NCBI RefSeq assembly: GCF_002234675.1
Contig: NC_019871.2
Span: forward strand, 15,098,331-15,162,330
Direction: 5' to 3'
From: Oryzias latipes
Lineage: Eukaryota; Chordata; Actinopteri; Beloniformes; Adrianichthyidae
Length of the DNA stretch: 64,000 bases
The position numbers and the translations under genes were made by a program. The notes under the pieces were generated by a model. That model did no database searches. It had not been told where the DNA came from and saw only the letters and a list, made by a program, of their open reading frames with translations. Below, piece by piece: positions 14,001 to 24,394 of the stretch. Positions within the stretch are counted from its first letter, which is position 1. Each line of letters starts with the position of its first letter.

Positions 14001-17000
14001 AATCAGAGTTTGGCCAAATGGTTTAGAATACAAAAGCTTACAAGAAATTGGATTTTGTGAGCAAAGCAGTGATTTACCCATAGAATCCGATCTGTCTGCA
14101 GACCTTAACTGCATCGTCCGTGCTCCAGCCACTGTAACACACTGGTAAAAAGGCACTATTTTGTGCTGTCTGGACCAGCAGCCTGTTGTCTGCCCCAAAC
14201 TTGACTGAAATGACAAACAGTGAGACAAGAAAATAAGGGCCTCATAAACTCCTATGAAAATTAAATTTGTTCAAATGGATTCTGGATTCTGACTCCATTT
14301 ATTTCAAAATGTGCTGTAAATTCTCCTTGCTTTTTTTATTGAGACGGATGTTTCATACAAATTGTAAGCGATTGTTGTGTTATCAGAATATATAAGTGAA
14401 TACCGTATTTTCCAGACTATAAGTCGCCCTTTTTTTCATAGTTTGGCAAGGGTTGCGACTTATACTCCGCAGCGACTTATATTAGAAATAAATTGAAATA
14501 AATACATTGTTAAACCTCCTGTTATGTTCATTTGTGAGGAACAGAGATGATGTTCCTGGGTCAATTTGATGTATGAGGTATGTTAAGTGTTAAGAGTATG
14601 TTAAGTGACTCAGAGAATCAGCAAACCTTTTTTTACAGTAAGATCTTGAAGGCTAAGAACATAATATTCTATTTTCCAATGATTTCATAGATTCAGAAAT
14701 GCAATAAAAATGACAACTTTTTCTACAAATACAGGATGAAAACAGAGTATTAGTTGGACAATGATGCTTCATGAAAGCAATAAATAAATAAGTATGAGAA
14801 AGAATTACTGTGAAATTATGAGACAAACAATCTGCTATGATTGTGTCATATCTGTTTGTGCAAGTTATTATATCCTGGTCTCAGATTTTGTCAAATAAAT
14901 TTCCCGTCAAAACGCGACTTATAGTCCAGTGCGACTTATCTGTGTTTTTTTCTACTTTATAATGCATTTTGGGCTGGTGCGACTTATACTCCGCAGCGAC
15001 TTATAGTCCGGAAAATACGGTAACAATAAAAAAGTTAGGACTTTTTTGTTTTCAAACCTTTGCTACGTAACCCTTGTGCTATCCTAGGTACTTTAACATT
15101 GGGAGTTGGGTCATCTTGACCCACTAGACAGTGCGCTGAACCTTTTTTCTTCAATGATTTGTGATCTTTACTGGTGTCCATGGATTACATGAAATCTTTC
15201 CACCTTTATCCACCTTTGTCATGGTAGGGAGAACACGTCAATATAAGGGTGGGGAGATAGGATAGCCAAAGGGTTAATTAGGAATTATGCACTTGGCCTA
15301 TATGGTAATGATTCTGAGAAGAACTGGAGCTGTGTGTGTACACTTACCACATTTCGTTTCATCAGAGCCCAGTTCACAGTCACTTATGCCATCACACTGG
15401 ACAGTATTGTTGGGGCAGGTGTCACTCACTGACACAGATGGGTTGTTCAGCTGGTTCATTTTGTCATCTTCGTGGTTGGAACTTTCTACTGACCTTGTAC
15501 CATAATGAACTGTGGGTAAGGAGGTGACAATGGTAAAGAGTAGACATACAGAGTAACAAGTTTTTATGTAGATGTTATGGAGATATTTCAGTAGTGTGAT
15601 ATAGTTGACATAAATGTGCATGTTAAAAATTATAACTGCCATTTATTACTTTTTGCTGTAGCTAAGCAGAGTAAGGCCTTAATACATTAAGTTTTACAAC
15701 AGAAAAATCGCCCAAAATCTTATTTTTCAAGACAACCAGACCAAAAGACTTTAACCGATGAAAAAAATATCGCAAACCACATGTTTTCTAGCTTATGGTT
15801 GATCACTTTAAGACTTTAAATTTAATTTTGACCATTTATATTGAGCAATATCTACTATCAGCGTTAATAGACACAAACACTTTTAGTTTGTTTTCCGAAC
15901 AAGTGTGTTTTGTTCAATTTCTTCTAAGAGACCATATCTGTTTGTTGTGGGCTAAATGTTATTAGCTTTTTTAAGACAGTATTGTTGTTTTAGTCTTTTT
16001 GAGGCACACAGGCCTAAAGTTTGTCCTTTAGTTTCTTCTATTTTTTGATTTTTCTAAAGTAGTTTTCCCACTGTTTAATTAATTATCTGTTTATAGACTT
16101 TACTGATTAAAGCTGTGGGTAGGTCCTCTAATTATGCTTTCTTTTGCTTTCAATTTACCAAACATAAATTATAGTTAGTTAAACTGTATTCCCCTCATCT
16201 GAGTCTGAAATGCTTTGCAGTGCATTTACACTGTTATTTTATATGTCAGCTGTCATTACAAATAAAGTATGTTAAAAGTAATATGGGAGTCATGTGGGGC
16301 TTTACAATTCTAAGGCAGTACATTTTAGAACACAGGTGTCAAGCTCCAGGCCTCAAGGGCTGGCGTCCTTCCTATTTTTTAACCAACCTACCATTGAAGC
16401 TCCTTATTGGCTAAACACACCTGAAAAACCAGCAGGAGGTCGGCCCTCGAGGCCTGGAGTTTGACACCCCTGTTTTAGAAGGTGAATGATTTTTTGGTTG
16501 TACCAGCAAGTAATCTCTAATGTGTGCTCATCTTAAAGTAGGTTACACAAAACTGTTTAAATAGCTCCAAATTTATATACCGGTAGGTTTCTATGATTTT
16601 TATGGAGAAGTAATTTGTTTAATCATGTCCTCTAATGTTTAAAGTAGAAGTTGTTTAAAGATTTCCTCATCCTTTAAAGATTGAGGGAATTAATTAAATA
16701 CTTTCCTTATTCAATTATTCATGAATTCAGAACTGACCAAAAGACTTGCTTTGGTGTAAGATGCCAATAAAAATAGCAATACCAATAAAATAAAAAGATT
16801 GTGTTCAACACAGACAAAAGAAAGAAATTGCATTGTTTAAAATAAAATCTATCAATTACTGATTTACAAGACCTCAGAGTGCACATCATTGCAGTAGTTA
16901 TTGGTAGAATCTGACTTAGAAACCACACCTTAATTAGTACAGAATGCTTAAAAGTTGTGGAATGACTTCCTTAATACCAGTACCCTCAAAAGTATTTGGA

Positions 17001-18601
17001 AAAACAAGTTTAAATATGAGACTTTGGTATTTTTAAAAGTGTGGTTTAAAGCTTAAACTTAAACATGTTGAATTGCTAATGTGAAGGTTCAAAATTACAG
17101 TGTACATTGCAGGCTTTTAAATCAAAACTGTACCTCCAAGCCAGATTGCAGCTCCTAACAGAACGAGCACCACTGCAGCTGCAGCCCATGCCTTGTAACA
17201 CTGTGGATTGTTCTGACAAGTGTTCTTCTTGTTTTTGGGAGCTAAATATGAAGAAAAATTAGTAACATGGACAACAACAGCGTTCGATGTTGTCAAAATC
17301 TAAGATGAATGCTTTACTCACGTATAGACTCCTGTATTACTTGTTGGCCAATCACAATTGGTGGGTACTGGGGAATGTAGCGTGGGTGGTTCAGCCCATC
17401 ATAAGGGTTAAGGGGTGGCTGATTATTTATAGAATCATAAGGAGGAGGGGGTGTTTCCTAAAACAAAACCAAAAAAAATGAATAAAATCATGGGGGGACT
17501 ACTTTTTCTATTTATATAACATATATACATATAACAATATAGCAACTCAACTACTACTAAAAATCTGCAATACAACCTGTTGTTGTTTTTCTAAAGTTAG
17601 CATGTATAGTATTTTTCACAGCTAGATTTAAAGTCCACACTAATTTGGCTCAGGCTCAGTTCACAAAGACATCATTGGTGTTTACTGGCAACAGTGTTAA
17701 AGAAGCTTAGCTTTAATGTCTCTTCCTTATTTCCTGACTATTACTCACACTAAAATAACTGCCCGTCAACAAAAAGATCAGATTGTCCTATGCTGGTGTT
17801 CACTGTCAGGTTGTGTATTACATGCACTTGATAATAATCTGCAGCTTCAAATAGGTACCGTACTCAAATTTCAGTTGTGTGGTAGGGAGCCGTAAAGAAC
17901 TAAATTCCTTGAAAAAAATATTGCAAAACGTTTTTTTTTTCTTTCTAGACTGTTTCTCTGATTAAACAAGACCGAAACCAAACAAATAGTACTTTGTAAA
18001 GGATTGTAAAAACATGACAACGGGGAATGTTAGGTCGACTGAGCCAGAGCTCTTCCGAAAGGCTATTGAACTATGTGGTCACACTGGCTTGAAAGCTTCA
18101 TTGCTGACTTTTATTAACAGAAAGGGACGTGTGGGAAAAAAAGATCGTAATCTCTTCATGCTTTTTTTCTCTTATAAACTACATAACATTTTTACAAAGA
18201 ATAATTTGTAGCATTAGTTTGAAACTGAACAAAAGATCCAGCAGAGTAGCATCTAATGAAAATATATGCAAAAACTAAAGTTAATCTTAAACTGGACAGG
18301 AATATTGACCCTTGACATTACCTAATAATCTACTTGCTGGCTTAGACTTTTAGTTATAAAAGTTTATAACTAACAAAGTATCAAGGATCTCACTACACTA
18401 AAAACGGGAAAGGGAAAATCACAACTATTGTCCCATATAAAACCTTATAATAACAGGTGAAATCTAATCAGGGTAGATCTGAATCCAAGGAAAGTAAAAA
18501 AAAAAAAAACAGATTTATCCTTGAGAGCAGCTCTGGTTTGTTTTGTTTTTTATTTTACAAAATAAATACAAGCAAAAACTTACCGTGCCATACTTTGCCA
18601 T
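11025..18601 (-). CDS. tmprss13: Transmembrane serine protease TMPRSS13 (13 coding exons, 476 aa)
   Basis: Type II membrane trypsin-like protease. Coding exons: 18601-18584, 17457-17322, 17241-17134, 15509-15348, 14204-14078, 13785-13690, 13604-13561, 13266-13104, 12881-12709, 12023-11934, 11546-11401, 11291-11139, 11039-11025. All phases agree (1431 nt with stop). Order of parts: short Pro/Tyr-rich cytosolic N-terminus with a PPPPY motif, membrane anchor (about 68-87), LDL-receptor class A module ([16 protein letters not shown]), SRCR module, then peptidase S1 with activation site R240-IIGG. The triad is His281 (TAAHC), Asp329 (DIALIQL) and Ser424 (GDSGGP). Asp six residues before the serine (KDSCQGDS) predicts cleavage after Lys/Arg. 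Human TMPRSS13 is longer (586 aa), mostly in its N-terminal repeats, which are absent here. Similarity in WKVYGG, CWTTGFG and NKPGVYT separates it from tmprss4. Confidence 0.95.
14403..15020 (-). mobile_element. Non-autonomous TIR DNA transposon, copy 2 (TA target)
   Basis: 618-bp relative of the element at 6900-7500, in the opposite orientation, inside the tmprss13 intron between the LDLa and first SRCR exons. It is flanked by TA (14401-14402, 15021-15022). It shares the CCGTATTTTCC ends, the ATAAGTCGC subterminal repeats and a colinear interior. There is no coding capacity. Differences are scattered point changes and one extra ATAAGTCGC-type unit near one end. Confidence 0.9.
15071..15273 (+). 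mobile_element. TTAA-target MITE, copy 1 (piggyBac-like)
   Basis: 203-bp element beginning CCCTTGTGCTATCCTAGG and ending CCAAAGGG. TTAA lies on the right (15274-15277) and GTAA, a one-base variant, on the left. TTAA targets and CCCTTG ends are typical of piggyBac-type miniature elements. A second copy in reverse orientation is at 52011-52204. It lies in the same tmprss13 intron as the TA-target MITE. Confidence 0.75.
16331..16472 (+). mobile_element. hAT MITE with 8-bp target duplication
   Basis: 142-bp element with 17-bp imperfect inverted ends (CACAGGTGTCAAGCTCC against CAGGGGTGTCAAACTCC), flanked on both sides by the 8-bp duplication TTTTAGAA (16323-16330, 16473-16480). Ends and duplication length fit hAT. 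It lies in the tmprss13 intron upstream of the LDLa exon. Confidence 0.9.
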
Positions 18602-18602
18602 T

Positions 18603-19498
18603 TGAACAAGTACAGCAAGCAGAAGATCAGGTGAGAGCAGGTGGATGAAGCCTTTGAAGGTCTAATTTTTTGCTGTCACAGGTAAGTCAGATCATGGCAG
18701 AGTCCAATGCTTTTTCTTTCTTTTTCTCTCTGTTGTACTTGTCTGAGTTTTAATTTAGCGCCTAAAATAAAACTAAAACAAGATCTGCTTTCTCTCCTCC
18801 TCCTAATGACATCCGCCTTCAACCTCACATTGTTCTTTATTGCTGAGATCACAGGGCGTGCCAAGCGCGCTAGTTCCACCACCTGTTAGACCGGTTTTGC
18901 CATTGCAGGAAACTGTTACTAATGTCAGCACTCCAAAGAATTTCTTTCTACATAAAGTGGCACGACTTTTTTTTGTTGTTGTTACTCGTTTAATTTCTAA
19001 GCACTTTACATTTTCCCTGAATTGGCATGTGTCCTCATAAGCAAACGTGTGCTTAAAGGGCTAAAGAGGGGATCTGTTAATAACCAAATTCAGTCAACAG
19101 CAGTCAGTTCCAGCACCAACACAGTTTTTGTTTGGTATGCTGTATCCGTGACATGACTAAGCAAACCTTAAAATAATCACCTCCAGTCACAATGTACATT
19201 TGGAATATTTCCAATGTTCATGAATCATGAGAAGCAGTAGGTAAGGGCCAGGCAGGAATAGAATTTAAAAGAGATGGAAAAGAAGAGCCATCAGGATCAA
19301 CAAACTTTGTGTTGGGTGTAGATGAACCAGATTAGAGGTGAACTCTGTTTGAAACAAAAAAGTGATCCGAAACTGAGAAGGAAAAAAATGTTGTTACTCC
19401 TTCTCTTTGGTTAACAGAAGGATTTAAAACTGTACTTAATACAAACAAATTAGTCCTAAAAAGAATGATGGCTCTAAATTATGTCAAGATGGCAGAAA
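18603..19498. other. Upstream region of tmprss13
   Basis: The tmprss13 first coding exon holds only six codons (MAKYGT), so the transcription start should lie just above 18602. I see no clear TATA box. The rest up to the Penelope-like insertion is AT-rich with no gene. Confidence 0.35.
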
Positions 19499-19591
19499 GA
19501 TTCAATAAAGTTTGCTGTGTCTATAAATTATACTGAGTACTTACATTATTTTTCTATCAGACACTGGTTTGTTTTCGTTAAACGTACCGAC

Positions 19592-19634
19592 ATGTTTCAG
19601 TGGAATACCTTCTGCCTTCGTCAGGGTCATCATC
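19592..19634 (-). ncRNA. Hammerhead-ribozyme-like core, left Penelope copy
   Basis: On the minus strand the order is CTGACGA, then an imperfect hairpin with a GGTA loop, then GAAA, then a minimal stem III C-AT-G, then TC at the expected cleavage site. The minimal stem III is a known trait of Penelope-encoded hammerheads. One extra A sits between the CUGANGA box and helix II, so activity is uncertain. Limits are approximate. Confidence 0.45.
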
Positions 19635-19673
19635 AGGTGGTAGTGTATGACGTCTTTAAGAACAGATGATTGT

Positions 19674-20116
19674 TTATTTTTATTCTACACCTGGCTGTGG
19701 TTCCTGTCTCCGGCTCGACTCGAGCCCCTGACTGTTCCCCCAACCACGGCTGGATGAAGCTCGTCTGATGAACTTTAAATGTGAAGTTGTAGATTTAGAT
19801 AAGTTAATTCTTCTCTAAGAGTTCTGGTAAATCGTCTGTCCGTCCTGGGGGAGGATCCCGCCTTCATGTGGGGCACCCCTGAGGTTTCTTCGTTTTTTCC
19901 GGAATCCGTTTTTTTTACCAGTTTTTCCTTTTCGCGAAAGGGGGTCTATGGGCAGGGATGCCAGTATAGCTTAGTCAGTTTGTTAGTTCATTTTAGTATT
20001 TTCCTATTGAACTCTTTGTATTCATGATCCTTTTGAGTTCATGTCTTACTTCGAAGCCTATCGAGACGACTGTTGTTGTGATTTTGGGCTATACAAATAA
20101 AATTGAATTGAATTGA
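19674..20116 (+). mobile_element. 3' end of a LINE (L2-type tail) inserted into the Penelope-like element
   Basis: 443-bp 5'-truncated copy flanked by an exact 8-bp duplication, ATGATTGT (19666-19673 and 20117-20124). It contains GTGGGGCACCCCTGAGGTTT, GGGTCTATGGGCAGGGATGC and TTGGGCTATACAAATAAAA and ends in ATTGAATTGAATTGA, the 3' tail found on many fish LINE2-like copies. The tail sets the plus orientation. It inserted after the Penelope-like element. Confidence 0.75.
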
Positions 20117-20128
20117 ATGATTGTGACT

Positions 20129-20167
20129 GAGGCGGAGTCACCTGTCAAACTTTGACAAGTGACTCCG
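20129..20167. repeat. Palindrome at the centre of the inverted Penelope dimer
   Basis: GGCGGAGTCAC followed by CTGTCAAAC, then TTTGACAAG and TGACTCCGCC: arms of about 18 bp with almost no loop. This is the point where the two inverted copies abut. Confidence 0.85.
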
Positions 20168-20301
20168 CCCCTTGATGTCCTTTTTTATTTCTGGAGGATG
20201 TTGCTCCAGGTATGAGAGAGCAGGGAGGCCCCCTCATCCCTGTTCATGGAAGTGTCAATCATCTGTTTTTAAAGACGTCACACACTACCACCTGATGACG
20301 A

Positions 20302-20343
20302 CCCTGACAAAGGCGGAAGGTATTCCACCGAAACATGTCGGTA
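20302..20343 (+). ncRNA. Hammerhead-ribozyme-like core, right Penelope copy
   Basis: Plus-strand counterpart of the left core. Helix II is better preserved here (GGCGGAA, loop GGTA, TTCCACC, one mismatch), followed by CGAAACATGTCGG. The first catalytic box is less well conserved than in the left copy. Flanking ACC and GGT can form the start of helix I. Confidence 0.4.
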
Positions 20344-20619
20344 CGTTTAACAAAAACAAACCAGTGTCTGATAGAAAAATAATTTAAGTACTCAAGATGG
20401 CAGAAATCATAAAACCTAAAGGCTTTTTATTTTTTATTTTATTTTTTTTCTAACTTGTCCTGTCCAACAGCTAAACTAACAGATGAGAGCTGAAAGCCTT
20501 TTGTGTTGGACATATTTTACTTTTACAACAGGGGTTGTGAATCTTATGATACACCAGATGTATATTTAAATAAACCCCTTTTGTAAATTCAGCTAAAGTT
20601 TATTCATATTACCTATATA

Positions 20620-21290
20620 AATATTTTTTGTTTGTCCGGACAGAAAAGAAATGGAGGAAAGAAGAGAGGGGGATGACAGATAACGGGGGGTGGGGGTAGA
20701 GGGGTGATTATAGTAGCAAGGGTAAGATCATGAAGCGTCATAAAGCAACAAGTTGCTGAAGCTTTATAATCACAACTGACAGGTTGAGATGCATGAAAAA
20801 TCAAAAATGGACGGGGCCTGTCCACAAACTCAAACGTTACAAACACACCTGTTGGCTCCAAAAATGTTCACACACAAACAAGTCTACATGGACATACTAC
20901 CACTAAAATTCACATATGCCTACTTATGCATTCAGATTGACACACGTGAAACATTTCATTCAGTCACGCAAACTGTTTGTGCAAAGGTGAGATAGCACCT
21001 GTGCTCGAGTGAGTGTTTATCTTCTTCTGGGGTGGATGATGGAATGTAAAAAAGTGGGATAGAACCCAGCCGCCCCCCCACCAAGGCCCCCAGCGCAGCA
21101 GCAGCAGCAGCCGGGACCCCCAAACACCCGTACAGTACAGCAGATGGAGGAAGACCGCCTGCCGGGCAACCACACCCGCCACCCCAGGCAGGGCCAGCGG
21201 CCAACACCAGAGAGCAGGGGGGTGCAGGGGGTAGAAGGTGCAAGCCCCAGCCGGACCCGTTCATCAAAGTGCAAAAGAAGAGCCGACAAT
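20620..21290. repeat. GC-rich interspersed repeat
   Basis: Composition changes sharply from the AT-rich surroundings. There is a G-rich tract (GGGGGGTGGGGGTAGAGGGG, 20685-20704), a CA-rich middle and a C/G-rich block at 21068-21255 with CAGCAGCAGCAGCAGC. I recognise this as a sequence common in fish genomes but cannot assign a class. Frames through the GC-rich block are not coding. Limits are approximate. Confidence 0.5.
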
Positions 21291-21686
21291 TAATTCAGTT
21301 GAATGAAGAATGAAAAGAAAAAAAAATGTTTTCCTTAAATTTCATTTAAAAGTAAAGTGGGTAGAAGAAATCCATCTTTTTCTCAAGTTGAATTTGTGTT
21401 TTTTTTAGATGAGTGACTGGGATATAGTTTCCCAGTGTATTACATAAACCTGGAGAAAAAAACTGGAACCAGTAAAGCTGAAAAAAACCCAATTTATTGC
21501 AGTGTTTTTATTTGAATTTTGTCCAAACGTATGTTTGAAATACAAAAAAGGTATATAACTAGAAATAGAATTACATGACGGTTGTAAAATAGGAGTCAGA
21601 AAAATGAAAAAGTATGGAAAACTCAGGCCTGACATAAATTTTATCCTGACTTGAGATTATTAAATAAAATATTTTGCTTTTGTAAA

Positions 21687-22000
21687 GGGTGCAGTGGTTA
21701 GCACTCATCTCACAGCAAGAAGGCCCTGGTTTGAATTACTGCTGAATTCTGTGTGGAGTTTGCCCGTTTTCCCTGTACATGCATGGACTTTCTCTGGGAA
21801 CTCCAGCTCTACTCCACAATCCAAAAACATGTAATGTAGGTCAGTTGGTCACTCTTAATTGTCTCTAGGCGTGACTGTGAATGTGTGATTATGTGCCATG
21901 TGACAGACTGGCAAACTCCCCAGGGTGTACCTAGCCCTTACCCAACAGTAGCTGTGACAGGCTCATGCTTTCCAAAAGGGATCAAGTGGGATCAAAAAAT
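21687..22000 (+). mobile_element. SINE-like repeat, copy A
   Basis: Begins GGGTGCAGTGGTTAGCACTC and contains CTCACAGCAAGAAGGCCCTG and GGTTTGAATTACTGC, resembling the A and B boxes of a tRNA-type promoter, then TGTGTGGAGTTTGCCCG, CAAAAACATGTAATGTAGGT and GGCAAACTCCCCAGGGTGTA. Related copies lie at 34786-35095 and 38868-39175. Limits are approximate. Confidence 0.6.
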
Positions 22001-22009
22001 GATCATTTG

Positions 22010-22215
22010 TTTAACACGTTCTATCCCTTTAGGGGTCACAGGGCTGCCGGGGTCTAACCCAGCTAATGTTTGGCGAAGGAGGTGCAAACTCTGGACAGCT
22101 TGTCGTCAGTCTGTTGCAGCGCTACAATTATACACTCATAGACACTCACAAGCACATCTAGGGACAATGTAGACCCATCAGTTGACCTATGAAGCATGTT
22201 TTTGGACTGTGTGAG
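22010..22215 (-). mobile_element. SINE-like repeat, inverted partial copy
   Basis: Read on the minus strand this matches the middle and end of the same family: GGACTGT beside CCAAAAACATGCTTCATAGG, then a CTAGATGTG region, the GACAGACTG region and CCAGAGTTTGCACC. Only the family's second half is present, in the opposite direction to the neighbouring copy A. Confidence 0.5.
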
Positions 22216-22229
22216 GAAGCTTTCTCTCT

Positions 22230-23680
22230 CTATGATGCAGTGGTGCAGCATAAAACAACATAAAAATGAAATACAATTAGTCTTTTTTCAGGTGTTAAGT
22301 GTGGTGCCGTACTACAATAGTGTCGTTTTGAGGCACAAGAACTGTTAAAGAAAAAAACAATTCAATTTTAAAAATCTGGCTTTCATTTGTTTTCACTTAT
22401 TATACAAGTGAATAATTATACACTTATTATACAAATAAAAGAGCCTGTTTTATAAACGTTTGCATTAAACATTTTATTTGAATTAAATGTAAAATTAGGT
22501 ATGCCCATGTAAATAAAACTTTCAATTAATAAATAAAAAACTTTCAGTTTGATTATTTTTATGAATGACATATTATAACTGATTGAATTAATAGTAAACA
22601 AAAAGGATTGCATTGCAGCAATCTTGTGATACCAGCAGTGGGTGATATTGGACAAAATCTTGCTCTTTCAACATGTGGTCAAAGGACACTTTTCAGAAAC
22701 GTCCCTTGTTTTAACCGCAGCAGATGATCTTTGTTTTCACATTTAGTCAGCAGTCTTCTGTCCATGTTCAAGACCGAAACCAAAGAATAAAAAAAAAATA
22801 AAAATAAAAAAAAACTGTAGGGGCTTGTTCTGCAATGAGTGCAAATACCAGGAACCAGAACTTAAAAAGTCACATGTTAAGAAGAGGTGAGATAGCAGTG
22901 GGTTACATTTGGCTGCAATTAAAGGAAAAGCTAATTCTTAGAATTGAGGGCTTTTTTTTTCGTCTTGTGTTTTTACCATATGCAGTATTCGGTTAAAAGC
23001 AAAAACATTCTGTTTTCAAAGAAAAAAAAAACAGAAAGAGACCCCAGGTAATAAACAAATTAACATTTAACTGCATTTGCTCTTTTTGACTGTAGCAGTT
23101 TCCCCCCAAATCTAAAGAAAAACTGGCTGGTACTTCTATCAAACTTTCCTTCAATGGTCAGCATAGCAATAAATAATAAATACAGAATTTAAAGCTTGGG
23201 TAAAATCTTGAGCTAAATAAAGCTCTAAATAATAAAAAAATAGATATTTGCTCAGCAGTAACCAAGTCATTATATTTACAGAGTAAATGCTATGTCTTGG
23301 GTAGATGTATGATAAGGGGATTGTAAAACTCTGGATTATTTCCCTTCAAAATGATACGTGGGGAAATTTTAGAATACCACAAAAGATTCAACATATTTGA
23401 TCAAAAGATAAACAACATAACATGGAAATATCAAGATTTTCAAGAAAGGAATAAGAAGAAAAAGAAAGAAATATACAACTGAAAATGTGTTAAACTGTCA
23501 GTGTGGTCTGCAAACTGCATGTGTGGGAGGTTGTTTTAAAAACTCATCAATGATCTCTTATCTACATTTCCTGCATGTGTGACTACATGTCTACCAAATG
23601 TATCCAAAATTGCTCAATGGGAATACGTCAACCTCCATCTCATGATCGCGAGTTGAGTTCCTTCCTTCCTCGACCTTGTA
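22230..23680. other. Spacer upstream of il10ra, nothing recognised
   Basis: A/T-rich sequence with several A runs (for example 22790-22815). No gene, RNA or well-bounded repeat seen. Confidence 0.4.
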
Positions 23681-23685
23681 TCAAA

Positions 23686-23752
23686 ATGTTGACACTTAGC
23701 CTAGCATTGCTCCTAGGTCTGGGACTCTTAAGCGGTTTGGGCCTTAATCAAG
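23686..23752 (+). CDS. Candidate alternative signal-peptide exon upstream of il10ra
   Basis: An ATG opens 22 codons of strongly hydrophobic sequence (MLTLSLALLLGLGLLSGLGL, then NQ) and runs into a GT donor (CAAG followed by GTAGAA) in phase 1. Phase 1 is exactly what the il10ra second coding exon (24910) needs, so splicing would give a receptor with a different leader. It could instead be a chance frame or the first exon of another gene. The main leader exon is at 24395-24455. Confidence 0.35.
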
Positions 23753-24394
23753 GTAGAAAAGCATTATATATTCATACACCATTTATCATAATTGTATAAA
23801 AAGCTTTTTAAGTTTATTACCTCTTTAGGTAATTACACAGTTAAGCTAACGATATTGTGTTAAAATAAGGCAACTGGTAACTGATTGCATACTGTACTTT
23901 CCATACTGTGACCCAAGATGTAAAACAGAAAAAAACTGTTTTGCAAAGCAACAAAGGCTTGCTTTTTTTTTTACCACCACTAAACTACACAAGGGACATT
24001 CCTGACAGGTGCCACTTCCATATTTTTGGCCCACATATCAGTTAGGTGGGAAACTAAAAACAGGCGAGGAAATGAATGAAAAACAGCGAAAGGCGAACAA
24101 TAAGTTAGTTGAGAGAGCGAGACGAGTGAAACCAGCCATTGCATCACAGATGGTGTCACAGCAGGAAATGCCTCATCTAAGAGGGAGGGGACAGTACTTG
24201 ATCAAACATTTTCTAGTAGGAGTACTCTTCACATGGAAAGATTTAACAGCGTCAGAAAGTGAACAGCTGTGTTCTTAGCTGATACTGTCGCTCGACAGTT
24301 AGGATGTTTTCTTGAACTTTTGTAACAAGAGGGCTTTCTTGCTTGTCGCTGAATGGAATTCCATCAAACAATACCTTATTTCAAGCATCTTTCA

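Larger units (their letters stand above)
19499..20391. mobile_element. Penelope-like element, head-to-head inverted copies, split by a LINE
   Basis: Flanked by an exact 15-bp direct repeat, TCAAGATGGCAGAAA (19484-19498 and 20392-20406). Inside are two inverted copies of a terminal sequence: minus-strand copy 19535-19671 and plus-strand copy 20257-20393 (its last 2 bases overlap the duplication), about 90% identical by eye. They meet at a palindrome around 20147. A 36-bp tail (19499-19534) lies outside the left copy, as in the short extensions reported for Penelope elements. Each copy carries a hammerhead-like core (CTGA, then GAAACATGTC). No reverse transcriptase frame is present, so this is an internally deleted insertion. 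A LINE fragment (19674-20116) interrupts the left copy. Confidence 0.7.

Noticed and set aside
20956-21289. Three minus-strand frames of 72-103 codons rich in Gly, Ala, Cys, Leu
   Set aside because: They overlap in different frames inside the GC-rich repeat. They are open because of composition, not selection.
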